Shown: positions 1 through 10,124, numbered from the stretch's first letter. The stretch is 64,000 nucleotides of DNA from Enterobacter vonholyi (GCF_008364555.1 NZ_VTUC01000009.1:62001-126000), one strand, 5' to 3'. Numbers and translations: made by a program. The notes: generated by a model not told the origin, from the sequence alone.

Positions 1-410
1 TGGTGCTTCAGGTGTTTCGCAAAGACGACTACGCGGTAAAATATGCTGTAGAACCGTTACTGGACGGAGACGGACCGCTGGGCGATCTATCCGTGCGTCT
101 GAAGCTGATTTATGGTCTTGGCGTGCTGAACCGACAAGAGTATGAAGATGCGGAGCTGTTGATGGCGCTGCGAGAAGAGCTCAATCATGACGGTAACGAG
201 TATACCTTTACCGACGATGAGATTCTGGGGCCCTTCGGCGAGCTGCACTGCGTTACCGCGCTGCCCCCTGCTCCCCATTTTGATAACAGCGACCCTGAGC
301 TCTACGCGATGCAAAAGCTGCGTTATCAACAGGTTGTCCGATCCACGATGGTTCTCTCCCTGACTGAGCTGATTTCCCGAATCAGCTTAAAAAAAGCGTT
401 TCAGAAGTAA
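1..410 (+). CDS. mtlR: Mannitol operon repressor MtlR (5' end outside window)
   Basis: The reading frame enters from the left edge and stops with TAA at 408-410. The visible 135 residues match the C-terminal two thirds of MtlR, which is about 195 residues in E. coli, so roughly 60 residues lie outside the window. The conserved stretches [20 protein letters not shown] and [14 protein letters not shown] are present, and the protein ends ISLKKAFQK. MtlR represses the mannitol uptake and catabolism operon mtlAD; those genes would lie to the left. A GTG at position 3 could be mistaken for a start but falls in the middle of the conserved domain. Confidence 0.95.
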   Translation, partial: VLQVFRKDDYAVKYAVEPLLDGDGPLGDLSVRLKLIYGLGVLNRQEYEDAELLMALREELNHDGNEYTFTDDEILGPFGELHCVTALPPAPHFDNSDPELYAMQKLRYQQVVRSTMVLSLTELISRISLKKAFQK

Positions 411-468
411 GCCTGCTCACATTGGTGTATCCTTCCCTGTAAATTCCCCGTTTTCAGAGTTATTTGTC

Positions 469-831
469 ATGAAAGAAGTCGAAAAGAACGAAATTAAACG
501 CCTGAGCGACCGCCTGGATCTGATCCGCCACCAGATGGCGGGTCTGTCGCTGGTCGATTCCGCCGAGAAATACGCCGAGCTTGAGAAAGAGGCCGCGAAG
601 CTGGAAGCGGAAATCGAGCGCCTGCGCGAAGTCAAAGGCCAGAAGCTGAGTAAAGAAGCGCAGAAGCTGATGAACATGCCGCACCGCCGTGCGATCACCA
701 AAAAAGAACAGGCTGATATGGGCAAGCTGAAGAAAAGCGTCCGTGGTCTGGTGGTGGTTCACCCGATGACCGAGCTTGGCCGCGAAATGGGCCTGAAAGA
801 GATGACGGGCTTTTGTAAGACCGCGTTCTAA
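469..831 (+). CDS. yibL: YibL, ribosome-associated DUF2810 protein
   Basis: The 120-residue protein is almost entirely helical and highly charged, starting [17 protein letters not shown], and matches YibL over its full length. The middle (about residues 30-65) looks like a coiled coil rich in K, E and L. YibL has been found with ribosomes in E. coli, but its molecular role is not established. It lies 58 bp after mtlR in the same direction, the usual enterobacterial order. A REP-like palindrome follows its stop codon. Confidence 0.92.
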   Translation: MKEVEKNEIKRLSDRLDLIRHQMAGLSLVDSAEKYAELEKEAAKLEAEIERLREVKGQKLSKEAQKLMNMPHRRAITKKEQADMGKLKKSVRGLVVVHPMTELGREMGLKEMTGFCKTAF

Positions 832-840
832 CCATTCTTC

Positions 841-894
841 CCCTCCCCCTCTCCCGTGGGAGAGGGCCGGGGTGGGGCCTGATGCCCTCACCCC
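841..894. repeat. REP-like palindromic element after yibL
   Basis: A 9-bp perfect stem CCCTCTCCC (847-855) pairs with GGGAGAGGG (858-866) across a 2-base loop. It is followed by a C/G-rich tail with GGGGTGGGGCC and CCCTCACCCC. A related element lies at 54211-54278. There is no T-run, so it is not a simple terminator. It is an intergenic repeat of a kind common in Enterobacter genomes. Confidence 0.7.
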
Positions 895-900
895 GCTTCA

Positions 901-917
901 AATTGGCCCAACCAATC
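901..917. promoter_or_regulatory. Probable LldR operator O1
   Basis: AATTGGCCCAACCAATC is a near-perfect inverted repeat of the FadR-subfamily GntR type (TTGG, 5 bases, CCAA). A second, weaker copy at 1027-1043 is centred 126 bp downstream, about 12 helical turns. This resembles the O1/O2 pair flanking the E. coli lld promoter, where LldR acts by looping. The sites are seen in the sequence; their function is inferred. Confidence 0.72.
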
Positions 918-1026
918 CCCCTTTTCTTTCTTCCCAGGTTCACAATTCCATTATTTCCGCTCACAAAACCATTGCTAGCTCATAACATCTGGTTAACCAT
1001 TCATTGTCATTAACCCTACAACACAA

Positions 1027-1043
1027 CATTGGCAGGACCACTT
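1027..1043. promoter_or_regulatory. Probable LldR operator O2
   Basis: CATTGGCAGGACCACTT keeps the TTGG-5-CCA core of the upstream site at 901-917 with a weaker right arm. It lies 75 bp before the lldP start, so it probably falls in the leader just downstream of the transcription start, as the second LldR site does in E. coli. Confidence 0.62.
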
Positions 1044-1117
1044 TTACACAACCTGTGACGCAGAGTTGAGCGGAGACTCACCCGCAGCGCAGGCTGTCTG
1101 GTCCCCAGGAGACCTGC

Positions 1118-2773
1118 ATGAGCCTCTGGCAACAAAACTACGACCCGGCTGGAAATATCTGGCTGTCGAGCCTGATCGCATCGCTTCCGATCCTGTTCTT
1201 CTTCTTTGCGCTGATTAAGCTCAAGCTGAAGGGCTACCTCGCCGCGACGTACACCGTTGCCATCGCCCTGATGGTGGCGCTGTTCTTCTACAAAATGCCG
1301 GTCGATCGCGCGCTGGCCTCCGTCGTCTACGGTTTCTTCTACGGCCTGTGGCCGATTGCGTGGATCATCATCGCGGCGGTCTTTGTCTATAAAATCTCGG
1401 TGAAAACCGGGCAGTTCGACATTATCCGCTCGTCGATTCTCTCCATCACGCCGGACCAGCGCCTGCAGATGCTGATTGTTGGCTTCTCCTTCGGGGCGTT
1501 TCTGGAAGGCGCGGCAGGTTTTGGCGCACCGGTGGCGATTACCGCCGCGCTGCTGGTGGGTCTGGGCTTTAACCCGCTCTATGCCGCAGGTCTGTGCCTG
1601 ATTGTGAACACCGCTCCGGTTGCGTTTGGCGCGATGGGTATTCCGATTCTGGTAGCCGGGCAGGTCACCGGGCTGGACAGCTTCGAGATCGGCCAGATGG
1701 TTGGCCGCCAGCTGCCCTTCCTGACCATTATCGTCCTGTTCTGGATCATGGCGATTATGGACGGCTGGCGCGGCGTGAAGGAGACCTGGCCTGCGGTGAT
1801 GGTGGCGGGCGGTTCGTTCGCTATCGCCCAGTACCTCAGCTCGAACTTCCTTGGCCCGGAGCTGCCGGACATCATCTCTTCGCTGGTTTCTCTGGTCTGC
1901 CTGACGCTGTTCCTGAAACGCTGGCAGCCGGTTCGTATTTTCCGCTTCGCCGACATGGGCGCCTCGCAGGTCGATCAAACCCTGGCCCGCACCGGCTACA
2001 CCGCAGGCCAGGTGATCCGCGCCTGGTCGCCGTTCCTCTTCCTGACCGCCACGGTTACGCTGTGGAGCATCCCGCCGTTTAAAGCTCTGTTCGCCCCGGG
2101 CGGCGCGCTGTACGACATGGTCATTAACGTTTCTGTCCCGTTCCTCGACAAGATGGTCGCCCGTATGCCGCCGGTGGTGCACGCCGCCACGCCGTATGCC
2201 GCGGTCTATAAATTCGACTGGTTCTCCGCCACCGGGACCGCCATCCTGTTTGCCGCTATTCTTTCCGTGGTGTGGCTGCGCATGAAGCCTGCGGCTGCGG
2301 TACAGACCTTTGCGGCGACCGTAAAAGAGCTGATGCTGCCGATTTACTCCATCGGCATGGTGCTGGCGTTCGCGTTTATCTCGAACTACTCCGGCCTGTC
2401 ATCAACGCTGGCACTGGCGCTGGCACATACCAGCCACGCCTTCACCTTCTTCTCGCCGTTCCTCGGCTGGCTGGGGGTGTTCCTGACCGGTTCCGATACC
2501 TCGTCTAACGCCCTGTTTGCCGCACTGCAGGCCACGGCGGCCCAGCAGATTGGCGTGTCGGACGTCCTGCTGGTGGCCGCAAACACGACGGGCGGCGTGA
2601 CCGGGAAAATGATCTCCCCGCAGTCCATTGCCATTGCCTGTGCGGCGGTGGGACTGGTCGGTAAAGAGTCGGATCTGTTCCGCTTTACCGTGAAACACAG
2701 CCTGATATTCACCTGCATGGTCGGGGTGATCACCACCCTGCAGGCCTATGTCTTAACCTGGATGATCCCATGA
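1118..2773 (+). CDS. lldP: L-lactate permease LldP
   Basis: A 551-residue polytopic inner-membrane protein of the lactate permease (LctP) family, the usual length. It imports L-lactate (and glycolate) with protons. At least twelve hydrophobic segments alternate with short loops. The family stretches [14 protein letters not shown] and [14 protein letters not shown] are visible. The start is ATG at 1118, preceded by AGGAG with 7-base spacing. Its TGA overlaps the lldR ATG, and lldPRD form one operon converting external L-lactate to pyruvate, controlled by the LldR sites upstream. Confidence 0.97.
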   Translation: MSLWQQNYDPAGNIWLSSLIASLPILFFFFALIKLKLKGYLAATYTVAIALMVALFFYKMPVDRALASVVYGFFYGLWPIAWIIIAAVFVYKISVKTGQFDIIRSSILSITPDQRLQMLIVGFSFGAFLEGAAGFGAPVAITAALLVGLGFNPLYAAGLCLIVNTAPVAFGAMGIPILVAGQVTGLDSFEIGQMVGRQLPFLTIIVLFWIMAIMDGWRGVKETWPAVMVAGGSFAIAQYLSSNFLGPELPDIISSLVSLVCLTLFLKRWQPVRIFRFADMGASQVDQTLARTGYTAGQVIRAWSPFLFLTATVTLWSIPPFKALFAPGGALYDMVINVSVPFLDKMVARMPPVVHAATPYAAVYKFDWFSATGTAILFAAILSVVWLRMKPAAAVQTFAATVKELMLPIYSIGMVLAFAFISNYSGLSSTLALALAHTSHAFTFFSPFLGWLGVFLTGSDTSSNALFAALQATAAQQIGVSDVLLVAANTTGGVTGKMISPQSIAIACAAVGLVGKESDLFRFTVKHSLIFTCMVGVITTLQAYVLTWMIP

Positions 2774-3543
2774 TAGTGATGCCCAGACGCCTGTCCGACG
2801 AGATTGCCTCTCGCGTGCGGGCGCTGATTGAAGAACAACAGCTGGAAGCGGGCATGAAGTTGCCCGCCGAACGCCAGCTCGCCGCCCAGCTTGGCGTGTC
2901 GCGCAATTCACTGCGCGAGGCGCTGGCGACGCTGGTCAGCGAAGGGGTACTGGTAAGCCGTCGCGGCGGCGGCACCTTTGTGCGCTGGCAGCATGACGAC
3001 TGGTCCGAGCAAAACATCGTTCAGCCGCTGAAAACGCTGATGGAGAACGACCCGGACTACAGCTTCGACATCCTTGAAGCGCGCCACGCCATCGAAACCA
3101 GTACCGCCTGGCACGCGGCCATGCGGGCAACCGACGCCGACAAAGAGAAACTCATCGCCTGCTTTGAGGCCACGCAAAGCAGCGACCCGGATATCGCCTC
3201 CCAGGCGGACGTCCGTTTTCACCTTGCGATTGCCGAGGCGTCGCACAATGTGGTGCTGCTCCAGACCATGCGCGGGTTTTTCGACCTGCTGCAATCCTCC
3301 GTGAAGCAGAGCCGCCAGCGCATGTATCTGGTTCCGCCGGTGTTTGCCCAACTGACCGAACAGCACGAGGCGGTGCTCAACGCCATTCTGGCCGGTGACG
3401 CCGAAGCCGCGCGCAAAGCAATGATGGCGCATCTCGGTTTCGTGCATACCACCATCAAACGATTCGATGAAGACCAGGCCCGACAGGCGCGTATTACCCG
3501 TCTGCCTGGCGACAGTGATATTTCCAGGGAGAACAAAGCATGA
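2770..3543 (+). CDS. lldR: L-lactate-responsive GntR regulator LldR
   Basis: A 257-residue regulator of the FadR subfamily of GntR proteins. The N-terminal winged helix-turn-helix (about residues 5-75) contains [20 protein letters not shown] and the wing [11 protein letters not shown]. The C-terminal FCD all-helical ligand domain spans about 85-235. It represses or activates lldPRD depending on L-lactate. The ATG overlaps the lldP stop (ATGA), so translation is probably coupled; the lldD start in turn overlaps its own stop. Confidence 0.96.
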   Translation: MIVMPRRLSDEIASRVRALIEEQQLEAGMKLPAERQLAAQLGVSRNSLREALATLVSEGVLVSRRGGGTFVRWQHDDWSEQNIVQPLKTLMENDPDYSFDILEARHAIETSTAWHAAMRATDADKEKLIACFEATQSSDPDIASQADVRFHLAIAEASHNVVLLQTMRGFFDLLQSSVKQSRQRMYLVPPVFAQLTEQHEAVLNAILAGDAEAARKAMMAHLGFVHTTIKRFDEDQARQARITRLPGDSDISRENKA

Positions 3544-4727
3544 TTATTTCAGCAGCCAGTGACTATCGCGCCGCGGCGCAGCGCATTTTGCCCCCGTTCC
3601 TGTTCCACTACATCGACGGCGGGGCGTATGCCGAATACACCCTGCGCCGCAACGTGGAGGATCTGTCGGAGGTGGCTCTGCGCCAGCGCGTGCTGAAGAA
3701 TATGTCTGACCTGAGCCTTGAGACGAAACTGTTTAACGAAACGCTTTCCATGCCCGTCGCGCTCGCGCCCGTAGGCCTGTGCGGTATGTATGCCCGCCGT
3801 GGCGAAGTGCAGGCCGCCGCTGCAGCGGATGCCAAAGGCATTCCGTTTACCCTCTCTACCGTCTCGGTTTGTCCGATTGAAGAGGTCGCCCCAACCATCA
3901 AACGCCCGATGTGGTTCCAGCTGTACGTCCTGCGCGATCGCGGCTTTATGCGTAACGCGCTCGAGCGTGCCAAAGCGGCGGGCTGCTCCACGCTGGTCTT
4001 TACCGTCGATATGCCGACCCCCGGCGCGCGCTATCGTGATGCCCACTCCGGCATGAGCGGCCCAAATGCGGCGCTCCGCCGCTACTGGCAGGCGGTAACG
4101 CATCCGCAGTGGGCGTGGGACGTCGGCCTGAACGGTCGTCCACACGATCTGGGGAATATCTCGGCCTACCTTGGCAAACCGACCGGGCTGGAGGATTACA
4201 TCGGCTGGCTGGCGAACAACTTCGATCCGTCGATCTCGTGGAAAGACCTGGAGTGGATCCGCGAGTTCTGGGACGGCCCGATGGTGATCAAGGGGGTCCT
4301 CGACCCGGAAGATGCCCGCGATGCGGTACGCTTTGGCGCTGACGGGATTGTGGTCTCTAACCACGGCGGACGTCAGCTTGACGGGGTGCTCTCCTCCGCA
4401 CGCGCCCTGCCGGCGATAGCCGATGCGGTGAAGGGCGATATTACCATCCTGGCCGACAGCGGGATCCGCAACGGGCTGGACGTGGTGCGCATGATTGCGC
4501 TGGGTGCCGACAGCGTGCTGCTGGGACGCGCTTATCTGTACGCCCTGGCGACGGCCGGTCAGGCAGGCGTGGCGAATCTGCTCAACCTGATCGAAAAAGA
4601 GATGAAGGTGGCGATGACGCTGACCGGTGCGAAAACGATCGGCGAAATCAGCAGAGACTCCCTGGTGCAGGAGTTAAGCAAGTTACCGGCGGCGCTGGCT
4701 CCCCTTGCTCAGGGAAACGCGGCTTAA
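3540..4727 (+). CDS. lldD: FMN-dependent L-lactate dehydrogenase LldD
   Basis: A 395-residue membrane-associated flavoenzyme oxidising L-lactate to pyruvate and passing electrons to quinone. The family signature [10 protein letters not shown], with the catalytic histidine, lies near residues 273-282. The phosphate/FMN-binding [10 protein letters not shown] and GADSVLLGR follow. Length is one residue short of the E. coli protein. It is the last gene of the operon, followed by an intrinsic terminator at 4759-4788. Confidence 0.97.
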   Translation: MIISAASDYRAAAQRILPPFLFHYIDGGAYAEYTLRRNVEDLSEVALRQRVLKNMSDLSLETKLFNETLSMPVALAPVGLCGMYARRGEVQAAAAADAKGIPFTLSTVSVCPIEEVAPTIKRPMWFQLYVLRDRGFMRNALERAKAAGCSTLVFTVDMPTPGARYRDAHSGMSGPNAALRRYWQAVTHPQWAWDVGLNGRPHDLGNISAYLGKPTGLEDYIGWLANNFDPSISWKDLEWIREFWDGPMVIKGVLDPEDARDAVRFGADGIVVSNHGGRQLDGVLSSARALPAIADAVKGDITILADSGIRNGLDVVRMIALGADSVLLGRAYLYALATAGQAGVANLLNLIEKEMKVAMTLTGAKTIGEISRDSLVQELSKLPAALAPLAQGNAA

Positions 4728-4758
4728 ATTCTTCCCCTCGTTAACACCTCTTTCTCAT

Positions 4759-4788
4759 GCGTCCGATCTCCCCCTCGGGCGCTTTTTT
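4759..4788 (+). terminator. Rho-independent terminator of lldPRD
   Basis: An 8-bp stem, GCGTCCGA (4759-4766) with TCGGGCGC (4775-4782) including one G-U pair, encloses an 8-base loop and is followed directly by six T. It lies 31 bp after the lldD stop. Confidence 0.82.
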
Positions 4789-4830
4789 ATGCTGAAAATA
4801 ACATCCGGATAACATATTGAATAAGAAAAT

Positions 4831-4866
4831 TTGACATCCACCTGCCGTCCGCAATTGTATAGACAA
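4831..4866 (+). promoter_or_regulatory. Promoter and possible GntR/HutC-type operator of the MFS gene
   Basis: TTGACA at 4831-4836 and TGTATA at 4856-4861 are separated by 19 bases. The -10 is embedded in an imperfect palindrome, TTGTATAGACAA (4855-4866), whose outer arms TTGT/ACAA resemble operators of HutC-type GntR regulators. GACAAG is repeated at 4862-4867 and 4872-4877. No regulator gene is adjacent, so any control would be by a distant protein. This is inference from pattern only. Confidence 0.5.
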
Positions 4867-4911
4867 GCAAAGACAAGAACACAAAAACAACATCACATCA
4901 GAGGGGAGCGT

Positions 4912-6252
4912 ATGACCTATTCAGGTAAGGTGGATATTCAGCAGGTGATCGACGACAGCCGCTTTTCAGGGTTTCACTGGCTGCTCATTGTGCTGGGCTT
5001 TCTGGTTCTGGCGATCGATGGCTTTGATACGGCGGCGATGGGCTACATCGCGCCTACGCTGTCGGCAGAATGGGGGATCCATAAACAGGATCTGGGGCCG
5101 GTGCTGAGCGCGGCGCTGCTGGGGCTGTCGCTGGGCGCGCTGATCGCCGGTCCGGTATCGGACCGGATGGGGCGCAAGCGCGTGCTGGTCTTTTCGTGCC
5201 TGTTCTTCGGCCTGACGAGTCTGGGGACGGCCTGGGCGCAAAGTCTGAATACCCTGACTCTGTGGCGCTTCCTGACGGGGCTCGGGCTCGGAGCTGCGAT
5301 GCCCAACGCCATTACGCTTATCTCCGAGTTTGCCCCCCAGCGCTGTCGCGCCATGGCGATTAACACCATGTACTGCGGCTTCCCTCTGGGTGCAGCGGGC
5401 GGCGGCGCGATCTCGTCCTGGCTTATCCCCCATCACGGCTGGCGAAGCGTACTGCTGACCGGCGCGATTGCGCCGCTGGTTTTAACGCTGCTGCTGGCGC
5501 TGCTGTTGCCGGAGTCGGTGAAGTTTCTGGTGCAGCGCGGAAGAGATGTCATGCAGGTCCGCCGCATCGCCAACCGGTTCGCCCGCAGCACGCTGGATAG
5601 CGTCACGGGCTTTTTCCTGGCGGAGGAGAAAGTCGCGTCTAAAAAAGGGAGCGTGTCGCAGCTGTTTTCCATGCCCTGGCTGCCCGGCACCCTGATGCTG
5701 TGGGTGACCTATTTTATGGGGCTGGTGATTTACTACGTCCTGCTGAGCTGGATGCCGACGCTGATGCAGGGAATGGGTTATGCCCTGGCGGAGTCCGCCT
5801 GGCTCACCTCGCTGTTCACCTTCGGCGGCACGGCCGGGATCCTGCTCGCGGGCTGGATGATGGACCGTTGGGAAGCGCACAAGGTGGTCGCGGGCGGGTT
5901 TATCCTGACGATGGGGCTGATCCTGCTACTCGGCATGGAGCATAATCATATCGCCCTGTTTGGCGGGCTGATCTTCCTGATGGGGATCGCGATGAACGGC
6001 GCGCAGTCGGGCATGCAAACCCTGGCCGCCACCTTTTACCCTACCGAGTGCCGCGCGACGGGCATCGCCTGGATGCAGGGGATCGGCCGCTTTGGCGGCG
6101 TGGCGGGAACCATGACCAGCGCCCAGCTTCTTTCGATGCAGTGGCAGGCGGACAGTATTTTAATGATCCTCAGCGTACCCGCTCTGGTGGCCGCCGCGGC
6201 AACCGTCTACAAAATGCTGTATAGCCGCTCGCAGGAGCCCGGCGTCGCGTAG
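4912..6252 (+). CDS. MFS transporter, aromatic acid:H+ symporter (AAHS) type
   Basis: A 446-residue twelve-helix major facilitator. Features of the AAHS family (PcaK, BenK, MhpT) are visible: FDTAAMGYIAPTL in helix 1, the loop signature GPVSDRMGRKRVL between helices 2 and 3, and WRFLTGLGLGAAMPNAITL. The start is ATG 4912 with GAGGGG upstream; longer in-frame starts would lie inside the promoter. Substrates in this family are benzoate- or hydroxybenzoate-like acids or other small carboxylates. No catabolic gene is adjacent, so the substrate cannot be named. It is inserted between lldD and trmL, which are close neighbours in E. coli. Confidence 0.85.
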   Translation: MTYSGKVDIQQVIDDSRFSGFHWLLIVLGFLVLAIDGFDTAAMGYIAPTLSAEWGIHKQDLGPVLSAALLGLSLGALIAGPVSDRMGRKRVLVFSCLFFGLTSLGTAWAQSLNTLTLWRFLTGLGLGAAMPNAITLISEFAPQRCRAMAINTMYCGFPLGAAGGGAISSWLIPHHGWRSVLLTGAIAPLVLTLLLALLLPESVKFLVQRGRDVMQVRRIANRFARSTLDSVTGFFLAEEKVASKKGSVSQLFSMPWLPGTLMLWVTYFMGLVIYYVLLSWMPTLMQGMGYALAESAWLTSLFTFGGTAGILLAGWMMDRWEAHKVVAGGFILTMGLILLLGMEHNHIALFGGLIFLMGIAMNGAQSGMQTLAATFYPTECRATGIAWMQGIGRFGGVAGTMTSAQLLSMQWQADSILMILSVPALVAAAATVYKMLYSRSQEPGVA

Positions 6253-6297
6253 TTCCTCTCTTTTCTGCTATCCTGCCCCCGCAATTAAGGGGGCAGC

Positions 6298-6771
6298 ATG
6301 CTTAACATCGTTTTATTCGAACCAGAAATTCCGCCGAATACCGGCAATATTATCCGCCTGTGTGCCAACACCGGTTTTCGTCTGCACATTATTGAGCCGA
6401 TGGGCTTTACGTGGGACGACAAACGCCTGCGTCGCGCAGGGCTGGATTATCATGAATTTACCGCCGTTATTCGCCACCACGATTACGCCGCGTTTCTGGA
6501 AGCAGAGCAGCCGCAGCGCATGTTCGCCCTGACCACCAAAGGCACGCCAGCGCACAGCGCCGTAAGCTATCAGGCAGGTGACTATCTGATGTTTGGCCCG
6601 GAAACCCGCGGCTTGCCGGCCACGATTCTGGATGCCCTGCCCGCTGAGCAGAAAATCCGTATTCCGATGATGCCGGACAGCCGCAGCATGAACCTGTCGA
6701 ACGCGGTGTCGGTGGTGGTGTATGAAGCATGGCGCCAGCTGGGATATCCGGGCGCCATTCTCAGAAGTTAA
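6298..6771 (+). CDS. trmL: tRNA (cytidine/uridine-34-2'-O)-methyltransferase TrmL
   Basis: A 157-residue SPOUT methyltransferase, exactly the E. coli length. It methylates the wobble ribose of the two tRNA-Leu species reading UUA and UUG. The trefoil-knot SAM site is visible as [13 protein letters not shown] and [19 protein letters not shown]. The start ATG 6298 follows GGGGGC. It converges with cysE, and the two stop codons overlap (TTAA at 6768-6771). Confidence 0.95.
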   Translation: MLNIVLFEPEIPPNTGNIIRLCANTGFRLHIIEPMGFTWDDKRLRRAGLDYHEFTAVIRHHDYAAFLEAEQPQRMFALTTKGTPAHSAVSYQAGDYLMFGPETRGLPATILDALPAEQKIRIPMMPDSRSMNLSNAVSVVVYEAWRQLGYPGAILRS

Positions 6772-7589
6772 ATGCCGTCGCCATACTCGAAGGTATGGTG
6801 AATGCCGTTGAAGTGCTGATCCATGTCCATGGACGGCTTATCGCTGTCTGGCTTACCGACGATGCGCGCCGGTACGCCAGCGGCGGTGGTGTGCGGCGGA
6901 ACCGGCTGGAGCACCACGGAGCCTGCGCCGATCTTCGCGCCGCGTCCGACTTCGATATTGCCGAGGATTTTGGCACCCGCGCCTATCATCACCCCTTCAC
7001 GAATTTTCGGATGGCGATCGCCGCTGGTTTTGCCGGTACCGCCCAGGGTAACCGACTGCAGGATCGAGACGTCGTCTTCAATCACTGCCGTTTCCCCGAC
7101 AACGATCCCGGTGGCGTGGTCGAGCATGATCCCGCGGCCAATCTTAGCCGCCGGGTGAATATCAACCTGAAACGTCACGGAAACCTGGTTTTGCAGGAAG
7201 ATCGCCAGCGCGCGGCGGCCTTCATTCCACAGCCAGTGGCCAATGCGGTACGCCTGCAGAGCGTGGAAGCCTTTCAGGTACAGCAGCGGCGTAGAATATT
7301 TATCGACCGCCGGGTCACGGGTGCGCACGGCCTGGATATCACAGGCGGCAGAGGCGATCATTTCCGGGTCAGCGGCGTAAGCCTCTTCCACCACTTCACG
7401 GATAGCGATAGCAGGCATTATTGAAGATGCCAGCTTGTTGGCGAGCATATAGCTGAGCGCGCTGCCGAGGTTTTCGTGCTTGAGTAGCGTTGCGTGGTAG
7501 AAACTGGCCAGCATAGGCTCACAGTCGGCCAGCGCCCGGGCTTCGGCTTTAATGTTGTTCCAGACGATATCCAGTTCTTCACACGGCAT
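6768..7589 (-). CDS. cysE: Serine O-acetyltransferase CysE
   Basis: A 273-residue protein with the usual length and sequence of CysE. It acetylates L-serine with acetyl-CoA, the first step of cysteine synthesis. The N-terminal helical domain (about 1-140) is followed by a left-handed beta-helix of hexapeptide repeats ([39 protein letters not shown]). The C-terminal tail ending FEYGDGI is the part that docks into CysK. It is the last gene of the yibN-grxC-secB-gpsA-cysE strand. Confidence 0.97.
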   Translation of the reverse strand: MPCEELDIVWNNIKAEARALADCEPMLASFYHATLLKHENLGSALSYMLANKLASSIMPAIAIREVVEEAYAADPEMIASAACDIQAVRTRDPAVDKYSTPLLYLKGFHALQAYRIGHWLWNEGRRALAIFLQNQVSVTFQVDIHPAAKIGRGIMLDHATGIVVGETAVIEDDVSILQSVTLGGTGKTSGDRHPKIREGVMIGAGAKILGNIEVGRGAKIGAGSVVLQPVPPHTTAAGVPARIVGKPDSDKPSMDMDQHFNGIHHTFEYGDGI

Positions 7590-7610
7590 TGCTTACTCCA
7601 GACGATAGTT

Positions 7611-7644
7611 AATGACCAGCCAGTTCTGCGCTGGCTGGGTCATT
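7611..7644. other. Large intergenic hairpin between gpsA and cysE
   Basis: AATGACCAGCCAG (7611-7623) pairs with CTGGCTGGGTCATT (7631-7644) with one bulged base and a 7-base loop. No T-run follows on the minus strand, so it is more likely a partial terminator, processing site or mRNA-stabilising stem than a full stop signal. Confidence 0.6.
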
Positions 7645-7663
7645 CAGGTGACAACGGTTCCGA

Positions 7664-8683
7664 CTAGTTACTGCTGCGCTCGTCCTTGCGCGCACGACCT
7701 AATAAGGTCAATGCTGCCTCGCGCGCATTTTTTCCGCAATATAATACCTGATAAATTTCCTCGGTTATTGGCATTTCGACACCGAAACGGTGCGCCAACT
7801 CGCGGACTTCTTTGGTATTGCGGTAGCCTTCCACCACCTGACCAATCTTCTCCTGCGCGTCTTTCACATCGCTGCCCTGTCCGAGCATCATGCCAAAACG
7901 GCGATTACGAGACTGGTTGTCGGTACAGGTCAGCACCAGGTCGCCCAGGCCAGCCATTCCCATAAACGTGGCCGGATCGGCACCCAGCGCTTCGCCCAAA
8001 CGGGACATCTCGGTCAGACCCCGGGTGATCAGCGCCGTGCGCGCGTTGGCACCAAAACCAATGCCGTCGGACATCCCGGCACCAATCGCAATCACGTTCT
8101 TCACCGCTCCGCCCAACTGCACACCGATAAAATCGGGGTTGCTGTAGACGCGGAAGCTCTTGCCGCAGTGCAGCAGCTGTTGAAGATCGTCGGAGAAGGC
8201 CCGATCGGTTGAGGCCAGCGAAATCGCCGTCGGCAGGCCAGCGGCCAGCTCTTTGGCAAAGGTCGGGCCGGAGATGACCGCCAGCGGGATCTCATCACCC
8301 AGCGCTTCACGGGCAACGTCCTGCAGCAGGCGTCCGGTTTCGGCTTCCAGTCCTTTAGTCGCCCAGACAATACGCGCATCCGGGCGCATCAACGGCTTAA
8401 TCTGACGCAGCACGTCGCCAAAGACATGGCTCGGAACCACAATCAGAATGTTGCGGCTGGCCGCCAGCGCGGTCGCAAGGTCGCTTTCAAGGTGCAGGGA
8501 GTCAGGGAACGGAACGTCCGGGAGAAACGCCACGTTACAGCGGTCGCGCTGCAGCGTTGCGATATGTTTTGGGTCGTGGCCCCAGAGGACCACATCGTGA
8601 CCATTTCTTGCCAGCGTGATGGCAAGAGCGGTGCCGTATGAGCCGGCACCGATCACAGTCATTGACGCATTAACAGTGCCCAT
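7664..8683 (-). CDS. gpsA: NAD(P)-dependent glycerol-3-phosphate dehydrogenase GpsA
   Basis: A 339-residue cytoplasmic enzyme reducing dihydroxyacetone phosphate to sn-glycerol-3-phosphate for phospholipid synthesis. The Rossmann motif [10 protein letters not shown] lies at residues 12-21. Further matches are the family motifs GPTFAKELA and [17 protein letters not shown] with the catalytic lysine. The start codon shares one base with the secB stop (TGATG), implying coupled translation. Confidence 0.97.
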   Translation of the reverse strand: MGTVNASMTVIGAGSYGTALAITLARNGHDVVLWGHDPKHIATLQRDRCNVAFLPDVPFPDSLHLESDLATALAASRNILIVVPSHVFGDVLRQIKPLMRPDARIVWATKGLEAETGRLLQDVAREALGDEIPLAVISGPTFAKELAAGLPTAISLASTDRAFSDDLQQLLHCGKSFRVYSNPDFIGVQLGGAVKNVIAIGAGMSDGIGFGANARTALITRGLTEMSRLGEALGADPATFMGMAGLGDLVLTCTDNQSRNRRFGMMLGQGSDVKDAQEKIGQVVEGYRNTKEVRELAHRFGVEMPITEEIYQVLYCGKNAREAALTLLGRARKDERSSN

Positions 8684-9150
8684 CAGGCATCCTGATGTTG
8701 TTCAGCACCTTCGCCAGCCTGCTGCTGCAGATAGTTCATGAACAGCGCATCAAAGTTAACTGGCGCAAGGTTCAGTTGCGGGAATGTACCGCGAGAAACC
8801 AGGCTGGTGATGCATTCACGCGCATACGGGAACAGAATGTTCGGGCAGTACGCACCCAGGCAATGTGCCATCTGGTTGCCTTCGATACCGCCGATAGAGA
8901 AGATGCCGCCCTGCTGTACTTCACACAGGAATGCAGTTTCTTCGCCCAGGGATGCGGTAACGGTCACACGCAGCACGACTTCATACACGTCATCTGCCAG
9001 TTGGGTAGATGCGGTATCCAGATCAAGTTTAACCTCTGGCTGCCAATCTTTCTGGAAAACGTGTGGCGCATTTGGCGCTTCGAAAGAGACGTCCTTGGTG
9101 TAGATACGCTGGATCTGGAAAGTCATTTCGGTGTTGTTTTGTTCTGACAT
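8683..9150 (-). CDS. secB: Protein-export chaperone SecB
   Basis: A 155-residue acidic cytosolic chaperone that keeps preproteins unfolded and delivers them to SecA. It matches SecB throughout ([19 protein letters not shown] near the start, [20 protein letters not shown] in the middle), with the usual acidic, glutamine-rich C-terminal tail. It lies between grxC and gpsA in the conserved order and is tightly linked to gpsA. Confidence 0.97.
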   Translation of the reverse strand: MSEQNNTEMTFQIQRIYTKDVSFEAPNAPHVFQKDWQPEVKLDLDTASTQLADDVYEVVLRVTVTASLGEETAFLCEVQQGGIFSIGGIEGNQMAHCLGAYCPNILFPYARECITSLVSRGTFPQLNLAPVNFDALFMNYLQQQAGEGAEQHQDA

Positions 9151-9182
9151 GGAAATACCCTTTTTAATTGTCCTAAAGTCTC

Positions 9183-9434
9183 TTAGCTCAGCAGCGGATC
9201 GAGTCCACCACGGGCGTCGAGCGCATACAAGTCATCACAGCCGCCAATGTGCTGCGCATCAATAAAAATCTGCGGAACCGTCGTGCGACCACTACGTTTG
9301 ATCATCTCTTCGCGTTTAATCGCGTCACCGTCGATCGGCAGTTCCTGGAACGTGACGCCCTTGCTGTTCAGCAGCGCTTTCGCACGATGGCAGAACGGAC
9401 ACGTCGCTTTGGTATAGATCTCAATATTGGCCAT
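9183..9434 (-). CDS. grxC: Glutaredoxin 3
   Basis: An 83-residue single-domain glutaredoxin using glutathione to reduce disulfides. The active site is CPFC (residues 11-14, from [12 protein letters not shown]); E. coli Grx3 has CPYC, so a Tyr-to-Phe change is visible. The cis-proline loop TTVPQIFID and the GG motif HIGGCDDL are present. It lies in the yibN-grxC-secB cluster with 11 bp between it and yibN. Confidence 0.95.
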   Translation of the reverse strand: MANIEIYTKATCPFCHRAKALLNSKGVTFQELPIDGDAIKREEMIKRSGRTTVPQIFIDAQHIGGCDDLYALDARGGLDPLLS

Positions 9435-9445
9435 GACTGAACTCC

Positions 9446-9877
9446 TTATTTACCGCGCACCAAAGGAAGATTTTCCCCGCTCCAGCCGGAAATACCTTCT
9501 TTCAGCACAGTTACGTTTTCGAAGCCTGCTTTATGAAGCGCGCTGGCAGATTCTTGTGCCTGCATGCCGGTCGCATCGACAACGATAATCGGCTGGGCTT
9601 TGTGTTTTTCAAGCTCACCGACGTTGTTCGCTTTGATTTCAGCTGGCAACAGGTTGATTGCGCCCGCAATGTGACCTTTACGGAAATCGTCACGCTGACG
9701 CAGATCGACAACGACGGCATCTTCTTTGTTAATCAGACGCGTCGCTTCACCACGGGTGATAACCTTAATCTTAGACGTCAGGCTCTTAAATGTGGTGAAC
9801 AGCACAGCAGCCAGCAGGCCAATCCACGCGATGCTCAGAACCGGATGGCGGCTAACGAATTGCATAATTTCTTGCAT
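9446..9877 (-). CDS. yibN: YibN, membrane-anchored rhodanese-like protein without active-site Cys
   Basis: 143 residues: an N-terminal membrane helix (about residues 13-30), then one rhodanese domain (about 40-140) with [21 protein letters not shown]. The position that holds the catalytic cysteine in rhodaneses reads MQAQESA, with GCA (Ala) in place of Cys, so sulfurtransferase activity is unlikely. It faces gpmI and is the first gene of the minus-strand cluster toward cysE. The family role is not settled, although YibN has been linked to inner-membrane protein insertion in E. coli. Confidence 0.92.
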   Translation of the reverse strand: MQEIMQFVSRHPVLSIAWIGLLAAVLFTTFKSLTSKIKVITRGEATRLINKEDAVVVDLRQRDDFRKGHIAGAINLLPAEIKANNVGELEKHKAQPIIVVDATGMQAQESASALHKAGFENVTVLKEGISGWSGENLPLVRGK

Positions 9878-10124
9878 GGAGGGTAACTACTCCCGACTAA
9901 GTGATAAAAAAAACCAGGACAGGAGTATACCTGTGCGTTCTGGCAAATACAGCCAGCGACCATAACCTAATCCATTTTCTGCGGCATGCCACCTAAAAAA
10001 ATGCCTCAAAATGGTCTGGAGGGCACCTTGCCACTGCGCTTTCTTTGATCTTCTGCGGCTATTTGATCGATTCAGCTGTAGTAAAATTACGCAAATTTTG
10101 ACTCTTGAGCATGAGGTTGTCGCA

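Noticed and set aside
1016..2182. Long minus-strand open frame (388 codons) opposite lldP
   Set aside because: Its product is rich in R, H, Q and D with no recognisable domain, as expected of an antisense frame in high-G+C coding DNA; lldP on the other strand is certain.
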